From Ruminiclostridium papyrosolvens DSM 2782 (GTDB lineage Bacteria > Bacillota > Clostridia > Acetivibrionales > DSM-1351), in assembly GCF_029318685.1 (NCBI RefSeq), contig NZ_CP119677.1:4765001-4829000 (forward strand): a stretch of DNA of 64,000 nt, read 5' to 3'. The position numbers were made by a program, and so were the translations under genes. This document shows, piece after piece, positions 43,460-51,847 of this stretch (position 1 is the stretch's first letter; each line of letters opens with the position of its first letter). The notes below the pieces were generated by a model. The model ran no database searches. It was not told the DNA's origin and saw only the letters and a program-made list of their open reading frames with translations.

Positions 43460-44332
43460 TTAGTGCCTACATAAACATTGCTCTGCCTTTTGCATTATCT
43501 CATTAATCAATTGTTCTTCGGTTATTATCCCTTTACCAATAGGTAATCCAGCCTCTTTTAATTTATTGGCTAATAACGTAACCTGTGGTACCTCCAAACC
43601 ATATTGTTCAATATCATCTGTTCTTTCAAACAATTCATCCGGTGGACCACTGAGAACTATAGCCCCTTTGTGCATAACATATACCTTATCAGAACAAACT
43701 GCCTCTTCCATATAGTGGGTTATAAGGACTATAGTGATTCCTTTTGTTTTATTTAAATCTCTAATGGTTTGAATCACTTGTGCTCTCCCTTGAGGATCAA
43801 GCATTGCAGTTGGCTCATCTAAAATAATGCATTTAGGCTGCATCGCTAAAACACCTGCTATTGCAATTTTTTGCTTTTGCCCTCCTGATAACTGATTCGG
43901 GCTGCAATAACGGTATTCTAACATTCCCACATCCTTCAAGCTATTACAAACTCTTTCTAGAATTTCCTTTGAAGGTATTCCAAGATTTTCAGGACCAAAA
44001 CCCACATCTTCTTCAACAATTGAAGAGATAATCTGATTATCCGGGTTCTGAAATACTATACCTGCACTTTCACATAAATTCCAAGGTACAGATTCTTTTT
44101 CTATTTTCTTGCCATCTAAATAAAGAGCCCCGGACGTTGGAAATAACAATGCTACAATCATTTTGGCAAATGTTGATTTTCCGGAACCATTTTCCCCTGC
44201 TATGGTAACAAAACTGCCCTGTTCTATTTGTATATTTAGATCATGTATTGCGGAAATAAGAGTGTCAGCTATGTTATCGCCATTGTATTTCTTGTAATTG
44301 TACAATAAATTTTTAGCTTCAATAATATTCAT
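43460..44332 (-). CDS. ecfA1: ECF transporter ATPase EcfA1
   Basis: The 290-residue protein has Walker A GENGSGKST, Q-loop FQNPDNQIISSIVEEDVGFGPENLGIP (the standard ECF Q-helix), signature LSGGQKQKIAIAGVLA and Walker B IILDEPTAMLDPQG. The C-terminus (LEVPQVTLLANKLKEAGLPIGKGIITEEQLINEI) is the EcfA extension. It forms a heterodimer with EcfA2 and powers S-component toppling. Confidence 0.94.
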   Translation of the reverse strand: MNIIEAKNLLYNYKKYNGDNIADTLISAIHDLNIQIEQGSFVTIAGENGSGKSTFAKMIVALLFPTSGALYLDGKKIEKESVPWNLCESAGIVFQNPDNQIISSIVEEDVGFGPENLGIPSKEILERVCNSLKDVGMLEYRYCSPNQLSGGQKQKIAIAGVLAMQPKCIILDEPTAMLDPQGRAQVIQTIRDLNKTKGITIVLITHYMEEAVCSDKVYVMHKGAIVLSGPPDELFERTDDIEQYGLEVPQVTLLANKLKEAGLPIGKGIITEEQLINEIMQKAEQCLCRH

Positions 44333-44345
44333 AATATATATTTCC

Positions 44346-44999
44346 TTAGATAATACCTCGTAACGATAGCACCATAAGAATACAGGATGCTAAAACAAAC
44401 AAGGCAAGGATAATAACACCTGTCTTTTTTGCCGTTCCTTCTTCTGCAATGCTTTCAACATCAGGTACGACACTTGCTTTTCGCAAAATGTTTATGATGG
44501 GTTTATATAATAAAAGAGTTAATGCAGCATTGATTCCGCCCTTTATCAAATTAAACGGTAAAAATGCTGGCACTAATAATTTAACTACATCTTCTCTAGG
44601 AAAGCCCATAAATATCGGCGCCAAAAAATAATTCCACAGTAACATCAGTACAGTCATTAAAACTGTACCTAATCCTAGTCCTATGGCTGCACCTGTCATA
44701 GTTGATTTACGTTTATAGATAATAGAGGCAGTACCGGCAAATGCAACTGCGCTAATTACATTCATAACAAATCCAATCACACCATCGGAGCTGATTGTAA
44801 TCATTTCCACAAATGCTACAACAACTGAAATGATTACAGTAGCAATTGGGCCGTACAAAAACCCACCGATAGTAATAACAACATCTTTAGGTTCAAATTT
44901 AAGAAAGAGCACTAACGGTATTCTTATTAGGGCTACCACAACAAATGCCAAAGCACAAAACAATGCATATGTAGTAATTTTCTTTGCTGACTGATTCAT
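44346..44999 (-). CDS. ribU: ECF S component, probably riboflavin-specific RibU
   Basis: The 217-residue protein has six membrane helices. IRIPLVLFLKFEPKDVVITIGGFLYGP and GVIGFVMNVISAVAFAGTASIIYKRK, plus FLPFNLIKGGINAALTLLLYKPI, follow the RibU pattern (riboflavin-binding L1 loop and the N-terminal KYDPSD-like motif). The AxxxA-type coupling motif lies in the first helix. It leads the operon ahead of ecfA1-ecfA2-ecfT, and its leader holds an FMN-riboswitch-like element, which agrees with a flavin substrate. Confidence 0.82.
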   Translation of the reverse strand: MNQSAKKITTYALFCALAFVVVALIRIPLVLFLKFEPKDVVITIGGFLYGPIATVIISVVVAFVEMITISSDGVIGFVMNVISAVAFAGTASIIYKRKSTMTGAAIGLGLGTVLMTVLMLLWNYFLAPIFMGFPREDVVKLLVPAFLPFNLIKGGINAALTLLLYKPIINILRKASVVPDVESIAEEGTAKKTGVIILALFVLASCILMVLSLRGII

Positions 45000-45093
45000 A
45001 GTTATTCTCCTTTGAGTTTAATAAATTTGCTTGCGCATGTATCAAATATTTAATGCGCAGGAAAACTCTCAAAATCTATAAACATAAAACATA

Positions 45094-45195
45094 GCTCTGT
45101 AAATGCTCCTTGCAGAGCATCCAATTTACATCCATTCCTACATCAGACCTTTACAAAAATCACCAACGGTCAGGAATTACATCCTGCTCTGAAGA
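45094..45195 (-). promoter_or_regulatory. Shortened FMN-riboswitch-like (RFN-like) leader
   Basis: On the minus strand the 5' part TCTTC...GCAGG then TGTAATTCCTGACCGTTGG (about 45182-45164) matches the RFN segment that reads GGGCAGGGTG-AAATTCCCGACCGGCGG. The 3' part GTAAAGGTCTGATG with GGAATGGATG (about 45154-45129) matches GTGAAAGTCTGGATGGGAG of RFN. The P3-P6 region that normally lies between them is absent. CAGAGCA (45191-45185) pairs with TGCTCTG (45119-45113), and TGCTCTG can instead pair with CAGAGC at 45099-45094, or ATGCTC with GAGCAT, giving alternative stems. Present directly upstream of a flavin transporter operon. Confidence 0.55.
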
Positions 45196-45255
45196 GTATC
45201 AATGTTAAACTATGTTGAATTTTGATACTTAAGCAAAAATCTATTACTTATATAC

Positions 45256-45284
45256 ATTATATAATAATATACCATATTTGTAAA
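45256..45284 (-). promoter_or_regulatory. Promoter of the ribU-ecf operon leader
   Basis: On the minus strand TTTACA (45284-45279) and TATAAT (45261-45256) are 17 bp apart. Transcription would start near 45249, leaving a ~250-nt leader that contains the RFN-like element and a TGCGCAT/ATGCGCA hairpin at about 45032-45059. Confidence 0.72.
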
Positions 45285-45330
45285 AAATTTATATATCCAG
45301 ACTTTTTCTGTCAGCCTCGGAGTTTACTCA

Positions 45331-45918
45331 TTACTCGGAAATAAACGTCTTATAGAACTGATAAAACCTCTCCGCACTCTTTTCATTCCCCATACCTCTG
45401 TAAGCCCTGCTTATCAGCAGATATAACTCAGGATTTTCAACATCCTTTGCAAGAGCTTTTTGAGCAAAGTCCAGTGATTTTTCAAATTCATCAGCGTCAA
45501 GATAAGACTTTGCTCTTAAAATAAAACTATCTGAATTCTCTTCATTTTTTGAACTTAAAGAGGAATTCTCAAAATCCATCAGTACATTTCTTATTTTGTC
45601 TGCTGAAAACGGTTTCTGTACATATGCTACGGCACCTAAATTGGTACAGTCCACGGCATTTTTGACGGTTGCATACGCCGTGATAATTATTACAGGTGTC
45701 TTTATACCCTTTTCCCTTATCCTCTTTAAAACCTCAGTTCCCCTCACCCCCGGAAGCTTTATATCTAAAAAAGCCAAATCAAAGGAATGGGTCATAAATA
45801 ATTCAAGAGCCTGTGTCCCGTCACTTGCAGTCAAAACCTCATATCCTTCAAGCTCAAGGCACTTTGTTAATATCATTCTGATATTCTTTGTATCATCAAC
45901 TACAAGAACTTTTTTCAT
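45331..45918 (-). CDS. Response regulator with TPR-like output (no DNA-binding domain)
   Basis: The 195-residue protein has a receiver domain (about 1-118) with DD at 8-9, phospho-acceptor Asp in LAFLDIKLPGVRG, Thr in IIITAYAT and Lys in VQKPFSADKI. The C-terminal 60 residues (DADEFEKSLDFAQKALAKDVENPELYLLISRAYRGMGNEKSAERFYQFYKTF) form tetratricopeptide-like helices. Output is thus likely through protein contact rather than DNA. It follows the histidine kinase gene with the ATG abutting its TAA. Confidence 0.88.
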   Translation of the reverse strand: MKKVLVVDDTKNIRMILTKCLELEGYEVLTASDGTQALELFMTHSFDLAFLDIKLPGVRGTEVLKRIREKGIKTPVIIITAYATVKNAVDCTNLGAVAYVQKPFSADKIRNVLMDFENSSLSSKNEENSDSFILRAKSYLDADEFEKSLDFAQKALAKDVENPELYLLISRAYRGMGNEKSAERFYQFYKTFISE

Positions 45919-47766
45919 TTAATATTTGTTCCTTCCTGCTACATTCAGTGTAAAGCTGAAACTGCTTCCAACGTCAAGACGACTTTCGCACCATATCCTT
46001 CCGTGGTGTGCCTCGATTATCTCTTTAACTACAGCAAGCCCCAGTCCTGTTCCCCTAACTTCAAAATCTGCATCCTTAACCTGTACGAACTTTTCAAATA
46101 TATTATCAATATACTCCTCAGGAATACCGAGTCCTGTATCTTTTACCGTAACGTACATCGTATTTTCCTTATCTACACTGGCAATAACACTTATTTCATC
46201 TCCTGCATTGGTATACTTTAATGCATTTGAAATCAGGTTATTCAAAACCCAGGTTATTTTCTCAAAATCAGCTATAACACGAGGCATATCTTCATCGCAT
46301 TTAAAATAAAGTGTTTTATCCTGTTGCTCTGCAATCTGATAAAAGGGTTTTACGGCACATTCGATAATATCATCAATTGCATATTCCTTAATCTTAAAAA
46401 TTGCTTTTCCCGACTCAATTCTTGTTAATTCAAGCAAATCATTCACAAGTTTTGTAAGCCTGTCGCTATCTTCCCGTATGGCCTTGATAATTTGCCTCTG
46501 GTCATCATTCAAATTCCCTACTCCCTCGTCGGACAATATATCCGTTCCCATGACAATAGAGGTTAAAGGAGTCTTAAACTCATGGGATATTGTAGCAATA
46601 AAATCAGTTCTTATCTTTTCAAGTTCCTTTAAATGAGTAACATTCTGAAATACTGCTATTATGCCTGAAAGATTGGCATTATTATCTTTAACGGTGGTAA
46701 CAATAATATTGAAATAGTAATCCTCACAGTTTGCCTTCACGGCAAATATTTTTTGCTCTGTCTCGCTCCCTGACCTGAAGGTATCGGAAATAAAATCAAA
46801 TATCTCTCCATTTCTGATTCCTTCAAGAAAATGCTTGTTTGTTAATACTTCCTCGCTGACATTAAATATTTTTTCAAATGCATCATTTAATAGAATTATC
46901 CTGTACTCAGTGTCAAGAAACACCAAAGGGTCTGAGATACACTTAACAATTGCCACAGATTTGTTTTTTTCGGCAAGCAGATTTCCCATGGTGCTCTGTT
47001 CATATTGTTGCAGACGTTTAGTCATATTATTAAACTCTGCCGAAAGCTCCCCTATTTCATCTTTTACAAATATATCTGCCACCTGATTAAGGTCCCCAGC
47101 TTTTACCATCTTCATAGTCTGTGTCAGAAGGGTTATGGGCTTTAGAAATCTATCCGTAAAATATCTTGATACTGCAAATCCTCCTATAAAAGCCACTGTA
47201 GATATTCCCAGTACAAGGTACATTGAATCCTGAGCATTTTTAGTAGCTTCAGCCTTACTTTTAAACATTGCCTTTTCATTCAGAACGCTCAGTTGCCTAA
47301 GCTCATTTTTGGTATTGGTAAATTCTCTGCTCATTTCAGTATTAAAATATTCATTTGCTTTTGCTACACCCTGTTGACTGCGTATTTCTTCTAAGTCAAG
47401 AAAAAGCTTCATGTATCTTGTGTAGGATACCTTAATGGCGTTTACGATATCTTTTTCGCCTTTTTCAGTAATATTATTGGAATCTATGTTATACCATTTA
47501 AAGAATACTTCGCTATTGTTTGTAAAAAGCTCTTTCCCCTTTTGGGTATCAGCATTTATATATAAAAGTGCTGCACTATCCTGCCGTTCAATAGCTTCCA
47601 TCATCATATTTGCAGCATTTATACTCTTATAGTTGGATATCATCAGCCCATCAATGGCTCTGCTTAAACTGAACAAATTCACTGCAGCAGTTATGCCAAC
47701 CACCGCAATAAGTATAACAAGACTTAAATATAATAGAGAAACCTTACCTTTAAGTGTCTTAATCAT
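45919..47766 (-). CDS. Sensor histidine kinase with HAMP and PAS domains
   Basis: The 615-residue protein has TM1 at about 9-31, a helical periplasmic bundle (four-helix sensor) to about 183, TM2 at about 184-206, and HAMP to about 260. A PAS domain (ISDPLVFLDTEYRIILLNDAFEKIF; about 275-385) and HisKA box FIATISHEFKTPLTSIVMG with catalytic His follow. HATPase boxes include NNLISNALKYTNAGDEI, DTGLGIPEEYIDNIFEKF and GTGLGLAVVKEIIEAHHGRIW. It phosphorylates the adjacent receiver protein. The stimulus is unknown. Confidence 0.94.
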   Translation of the reverse strand: MIKTLKGKVSLLYLSLVILIAVVGITAAVNLFSLSRAIDGLMISNYKSINAANMMMEAIERQDSAALLYINADTQKGKELFTNNSEVFFKWYNIDSNNITEKGEKDIVNAIKVSYTRYMKLFLDLEEIRSQQGVAKANEYFNTEMSREFTNTKNELRQLSVLNEKAMFKSKAEATKNAQDSMYLVLGISTVAFIGGFAVSRYFTDRFLKPITLLTQTMKMVKAGDLNQVADIFVKDEIGELSAEFNNMTKRLQQYEQSTMGNLLAEKNKSVAIVKCISDPLVFLDTEYRIILLNDAFEKIFNVSEEVLTNKHFLEGIRNGEIFDFISDTFRSGSETEQKIFAVKANCEDYYFNIIVTTVKDNNANLSGIIAVFQNVTHLKELEKIRTDFIATISHEFKTPLTSIVMGTDILSDEGVGNLNDDQRQIIKAIREDSDRLTKLVNDLLELTRIESGKAIFKIKEYAIDDIIECAVKPFYQIAEQQDKTLYFKCDEDMPRVIADFEKITWVLNNLISNALKYTNAGDEISVIASVDKENTMYVTVKDTGLGIPEEYIDNIFEKFVQVKDADFEVRGTGLGLAVVKEIIEAHHGRIWCESRLDVGSSFSFTLNVAGRNKY

Positions 47767-48058
47767 TTTTATCTCCTACTTCAAACATCTTGTATTTAGT
47801 ATATTGTCTGGACTGTATTTTATCAACAAACCATACTATCGCTTTGTGTTAAAAATACGAGAAAATGCTATGAGTAAGAGTGATAACTTAAACTAATCCC
47901 CCCTAACGGTATGAGTAAATGACTGAATTGCAGTTTCTCCAACTTTAGTAATACAACCTTTTAGAATTATAATCTAACAGATATCAGAAAATGGAAGAGG
48001 TAAGAAATTTTAATTTTAGGGAGCATTTTAAATATAAACATAAAAGGAGATGGGGTCA

Positions 48059-48202
48059 ATGAATAAAATACTAATTGGGATAGGCTTATTTTTTATATTA
48101 ATAGTTATTATATACCTTATCACGAAAATCAATGATTATTTCAAATTTAAAGAAGAAAGAAATCACAGTTATAAAATTGACAGAGATGATGAGAAAGAAT
48201 AA
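48059..48202 (+). CDS. Small single-pass membrane protein, KdpF-like in layout
   Basis: The 47-residue ORF follows AAAAGGAGATGGGGTCA. One hydrophobic helix (ILIGIGLFFILIVIIYLI) is followed by a strongly charged tail (KINDYFKFKEERNHSYKIDRDDEKE). The size and single helix recall KdpF or other small regulatory membrane peptides. It lies 258 bp ahead of the KimA-type potassium importer with a clear ribosome site. The link to potassium is by location only. Confidence 0.6.
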   Translation: MNKILIGIGLFFILIVIIYLITKINDYFKFKEERNHSYKIDRDDEKE

Positions 48203-48460
48203 ATTGATTGCATAAACCCTATTCTCAGCAATTTCCATACCAATAGTATTCCTGAGATATTTACTGATTAACTTCGACTGAGAAACATATTTTCAATTAA
48301 TAGTCCGCAGTATACAGGGTAACTTTTTATGCACTTATTTATAGAGCTTTAGATAAACAGTGCTTAGATATATAATCTATTTTGATTTTCAAATAAATAT
48401 AAGTAAAAACAGGCATTTTCCGAACTACTTTATCAGTGTTCAGCATCAAAGGGGGATAAA

Positions 48461-50335
48461 ATGTTTCAATGGATTAAAAAAGTTTTAATAGGAAGGCCAC
48501 TTAAAAATGAGGCCATCCATGGAGAAAAATATAAAGTATTATGGGGGCTTCCAATATTGGCAAGCGACTCTATATCGTCCGTAGGCTATGCAGGTGAAGA
48601 AATCCTTATTGCTTTGGTACCTGTAATAGGTGCATTGTCTTTTATGTATTTAACGTATATCTCGCTTGCAATTATCGCATTACTGGTTATACTCACATTT
48701 TCCTACAGTCAAACCATATCTGCATATACAGGCGGCGGGGGTGCTTATATTGTCGCATCTGACAACCTTGGGCATGTGGCTGGAGTAACAGCAGGTACAT
48801 CTTTGGCAATAGATTATATACTTACCGTAGCCGTAAGTATTTCGTCCGGCATTGCCCAGCTGACTTCTGCTTTTCATTCGTTAGCCCCGTACCACGTCTT
48901 AATTTGTATTGCGGTATTATTATTTATAATGATAGGCAATCTAAGGGGAATTAAAGAATCGTCGAGAATGTTCAGTATACCCACCTATTTATTTATCATA
49001 GGCTCATTAGCGATGATTATAATTGGAATTGTCAAGATTCGACTTGGCGTTGCTCACCCTGTGGAGCCTATCGTGCAAATGAAAGCAAACGGGGCTGTAA
49101 GTATATTTCTTATCTTAAAGGCATTTTCCAATGGATGTACGGCATTAACAGGTGTTGAAGCCGTCAGCAATGCCGTCCCGAATTTCGATAAGCCCGCTGC
49201 AAAGCATGCCAAAAAGACATTGTGGCTGCTGTCACTTTTTGTATTACTTATATTCGGAGGTATATCTATACTTGCAAATCTGTATCACATTGTACCTGTT
49301 GAAGGCAAAACTGTTTTGAACCAAATTGCATTTAATGTGTTCGGAAACAATTTAATGTTTTATTTTTATACGGCTACTTCCATTCTCATTTTGGTAATGG
49401 CGGCAAATACCGCATATTCGGACTTCCCTCTGCTTATGTCAATTATGGGTAAAGACGGATATGTACCAAGACAATTCAGTATGAGAGGTGACAGACTCAG
49501 CTTTTCCAACGGTATTATAGTACTATCTGCCATTGCGGCAATTCTGATTATCGTATTCAGAGGTGATGTGGCTCTGCTGCTTCCTCTATATGCAATCGGG
49601 GCATTTTCTTCTTTTACTCTTTCACAGTTTGGTATGGTTATGAGATGGAGAAGGATAAAGGGGAAATGGTGGAGACTCAAGGCATTTATAAACGGATTCG
49701 GCACTCTGACTACAGCAGTTGTTGTTCTGATAATCGCCTTTGAAAAGTTCAAGGCCGGTGCCTGGATTGTTATTATTATCACACCTGTTCTTCTCATGAT
49801 GTTTATGCGGATAAAAAAGCACTATGTTGCACTTGCAAAACAGTTGGACATAAAAGAGTCCGATCTCAAAGGCTTCAGTATAGAAAAAAGCTGTTATAAA
49901 AACCTTGTTATCGTACCTCTGGAAAGTATCAATCAATCAAGCTTAAGAGCCTTGAGATTTGCCAAAACAATTTCCGATAAAGTAATTGCTTTTAATATTT
50001 CCATTGATGAGGAGCAGGCAAATAAGATAAAGGGGAAATACTCCATGATAAATACTGATATACCTCTGATAGTAAAATACTCACCATACAGAAAAGTTGT
50101 TTCTCCTTTGCTTAAGTTTATAGAATCTACTGAATACGACTACGAAAAAGGTGATATGATAACCGTTATTTTACCTCAGTTTACGGTTAAATCCTGGTGG
50201 CAGAAAATGATGCATAACAACACTTCCTTTTTTATACGAAAGGAATTACTGAAGCACAAGCATATTGTTGTCGCCACAATGCCGCTTCAATTAAAAAATG
50301 ATAAATCTGTTTTAAAAAATACTAGGAGCAATTAA
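48461..50335 (+). CDS. kimA: Potassium importer KimA-type (KUP/APC superfamily)
   Basis: The 624-residue protein has about 12 membrane helices followed by a cytoplasmic domain (residues ~470-620). Matches to B. subtilis KimA (YdaO) run throughout: LASDSISSVGYAGEEILI, YTGGGGAYIVASDNLG, DYILTVAVSISSGI, IGNLRGIKESS, KAFSNGCTALTGVEAVSNAVP, VMAANTAYSDFPLL, RQFSMRGDRLSFSNGI. The tail (HKHIVVATMPLQL) is also conserved. KimA imports K+ with protons and is inhibited by c-di-AMP in Bacillus. The leader (48203-48460) shows no ydaO-type c-di-AMP riboswitch, so control may be different. Confidence 0.9.
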   Translation: MFQWIKKVLIGRPLKNEAIHGEKYKVLWGLPILASDSISSVGYAGEEILIALVPVIGALSFMYLTYISLAIIALLVILTFSYSQTISAYTGGGGAYIVASDNLGHVAGVTAGTSLAIDYILTVAVSISSGIAQLTSAFHSLAPYHVLICIAVLLFIMIGNLRGIKESSRMFSIPTYLFIIGSLAMIIIGIVKIRLGVAHPVEPIVQMKANGAVSIFLILKAFSNGCTALTGVEAVSNAVPNFDKPAAKHAKKTLWLLSLFVLLIFGGISILANLYHIVPVEGKTVLNQIAFNVFGNNLMFYFYTATSILILVMAANTAYSDFPLLMSIMGKDGYVPRQFSMRGDRLSFSNGIIVLSAIAAILIIVFRGDVALLLPLYAIGAFSSFTLSQFGMVMRWRRIKGKWWRLKAFINGFGTLTTAVVVLIIAFEKFKAGAWIVIIITPVLLMMFMRIKKHYVALAKQLDIKESDLKGFSIEKSCYKNLVIVPLESINQSSLRALRFAKTISDKVIAFNISIDEEQANKIKGKYSMINTDIPLIVKYSPYRKVVSPLLKFIESTEYDYEKGDMITVILPQFTVKSWWQKMMHNNTSFFIRKELLKHKHIVVATMPLQLKNDKSVLKNTRSN

Positions 50336-50399
50336 TAGGATAAAAAATAGGAGTGTCACAAAGCTACTGTAAAAAGTGGCGAGGGATGCTCCTTTATTT

Positions 50400-50645
50400 T
50401 TAAATATCATTTTTTCTGGGTATTATCTCCAAGTTTCCAATTTGCTTGTCTGTCTCATCTCTTTGATGAGATTCAACATAGCCGATGACAATATCCTTTC
50501 CCCTTCTGTTGCCTTCATTGAGCATAGAGTAAGTTTTGCCGACTCCCGGCGCATAGCCTATAAATACTTTCAGTTTATCCCTGTTTTCGTCATTGCATTG
50601 TTTCAATGCCTCTTCGGGAGTAATGCGCTTAATATCTTCACTCAT
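50400..50645 (-). CDS. Truncated KdpD N-terminal domain (81 residues)
   Basis: The sequence RITPEEALKQCNDENRDKLKVFIGYAPGVGKTYSMLNEGNRRGKDIVIGYVESHQRDETDKQIGNLEIIPRK matches the first ~80 residues of KdpD, including the P-loop GYAPGVGKT. It stops at the point where full KdpD continues IPRK-x-I-x-YRG. There is no USP, transmembrane or histidine-kinase domain. It could be a relic or a free-standing regulator. It converges on the KimA gene, next to a P-loop/Asp23 fusion 16 bp upstream on the same strand. Confidence 0.75.
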   Translation of the reverse strand: MSEDIKRITPEEALKQCNDENRDKLKVFIGYAPGVGKTYSMLNEGNRRGKDIVIGYVESHQRDETDKQIGNLEIIPRKNDI

Positions 50646-50660
50646 GCTAAATGTGTTCCT

Positions 50661-51485
50661 TTATTTCTTATTTTCTACTACAAGGCTCTTAGCCACAACA
50701 TTCATTCTCTGTATATTAAGTGCAGTCAGATGCTTTATTTGTTCACTTACTTTTTCCTGAATCTCTCTTAAAAGAGGCTTAATCATATAGCCATAAATCA
50801 GAATCAAATCCATCTCAATATATATTCCGTCCGGCCTGTTCTCTGCTCTAAATCTGGATATTTTTGACACACCCGGAATATTTGCAGTTACATACTCAAC
50901 TATCTGGTAAATAGTATAATCTGATATGGTATAATTTCCCATATAACTGAAAGTAGGACGAACAACGGATTTTTCTCCTACCAGCTGATAGCTGCCTTTA
51001 CCTTTTCTCCTGAATATCTGAAGAGGGTCAAGAAAATAACCCGAGAAATCTTTCTTTATTTCAAAGGTTGGCACAGGTATAACATGCTTTCCCTGTTCCC
51101 TTCTTGTTGCCAAAGCCTGTTTAATTTCATATTCGCTGGCAACATCGGTAATAAGTACTTTCTCATCTACAGGGCCTATTCCAAGCCTTTCAGCTATGGT
51201 TTCTACCATACCTTCGGAGGTTCCCAGAATGAGAAGTGCTTGTGCATTGTACAGAATAAGTGCTTTTGCTACATCTTCCGTATGTTTTTTGTCCGTGAAT
51301 AAAGCTCTTTTTATAGATGCAATCTTAGTGCTTTCCTTTTTTGCTGAAACACCTGCAATAATCTGATTGCCCTTTATAAGAAGCCCGTCATCTATAATAA
51401 AATCAGTTCCGCGTTCTCTGGCAACCCATGAAGCTCTGTGGCTTTTGCCTGTCCCACTCGGGCCTATAAATCCTATTACCTTCAA
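50661..51485 (-). CDS. P-loop NTPase fused to an Asp23/Gls24-type domain
   Basis: The 274-residue protein opens with VIGFIGPSGTGKSHRASWVARERGTDFIIDDGLLIKG, a P-loop kinase-like nucleotide site, and continues through ALLILGTSEGMVETIAERL. Residues ~165-265 (RPTFSYMGNYTISDYTIYQIVEYVTANIPGVSKISRFRAENRPDGIYIEMDLILIYGYMIKPLLREIQEKVSEQIKHLTALNIQRMNVVAKSLVVE) match the Asp23/Gls24 alkaline-shock fold. The fusion implies an ATPase-driven role at the envelope or in stress. It is likely co-transcribed with the KdpD stub. Confidence 0.8.
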   Translation of the reverse strand: MKVIGFIGPSGTGKSHRASWVARERGTDFIIDDGLLIKGNQIIAGVSAKKESTKIASIKRALFTDKKHTEDVAKALILYNAQALLILGTSEGMVETIAERLGIGPVDEKVLITDVASEYEIKQALATRREQGKHVIPVPTFEIKKDFSGYFLDPLQIFRRKGKGSYQLVGEKSVVRPTFSYMGNYTISDYTIYQIVEYVTANIPGVSKISRFRAENRPDGIYIEMDLILIYGYMIKPLLREIQEKVSEQIKHLTALNIQRMNVVAKSLVVENKK

Positions 51486-51576
51486 AAAGTACTCCTCCTA
51501 AGAATTTACCATTTGTTTTATTTACTTATTTATTGTATCCTTGTTATATTAATATAGCACATAATGCGTGAAAAGG

Positions 51577-51604
51577 GAAAAGAGAGTCACAAGACTCTCT
51601 TTTC
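51577..51604. terminator. Hairpin between ytxC and the Asp23-fusion gene
   Basis: GAAAAGAGAGTC (51577-51588) and GACTCTCTTTTC (51593-51604) form a perfect 12-bp stem with an ACAA loop. It can terminate minus-strand transcripts (TTTTCCC follows) and also plus-strand ones (TTTTCC). It is the only clear structure in the 360-bp gap 51486-51847; the rest is AT-rich with no gene seen. Confidence 0.6.
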
Positions 51605-51847
51605 TTTTCCCCGGACATTCTTCTTTTGTAATTTTGTTTACTGCTTTTTGTCTTTTGTAAGTAAGTTATATTTTGTCATTTGTACATTTAAAATAAGCCA
51701 TATTAGCATATTGCCAATACATGTTATTTATTTTCAATATACTGTAATTACACAATATATTGTATTTATATACCGACCCTTTGTCAATATATAATGACCT
51801 TAAATGGTCTAGTACTATATTACTATTTTTCCCGACATTTGTAAATA

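Noticed and set aside
48203-48460. c-di-AMP (ydaO) riboswitch upstream of kimA
   Set aside because: Looked for because KimA genes in Bacillus carry it; the conserved pieces are not present, only a loose TCTCAG/CTGAGA pairing.
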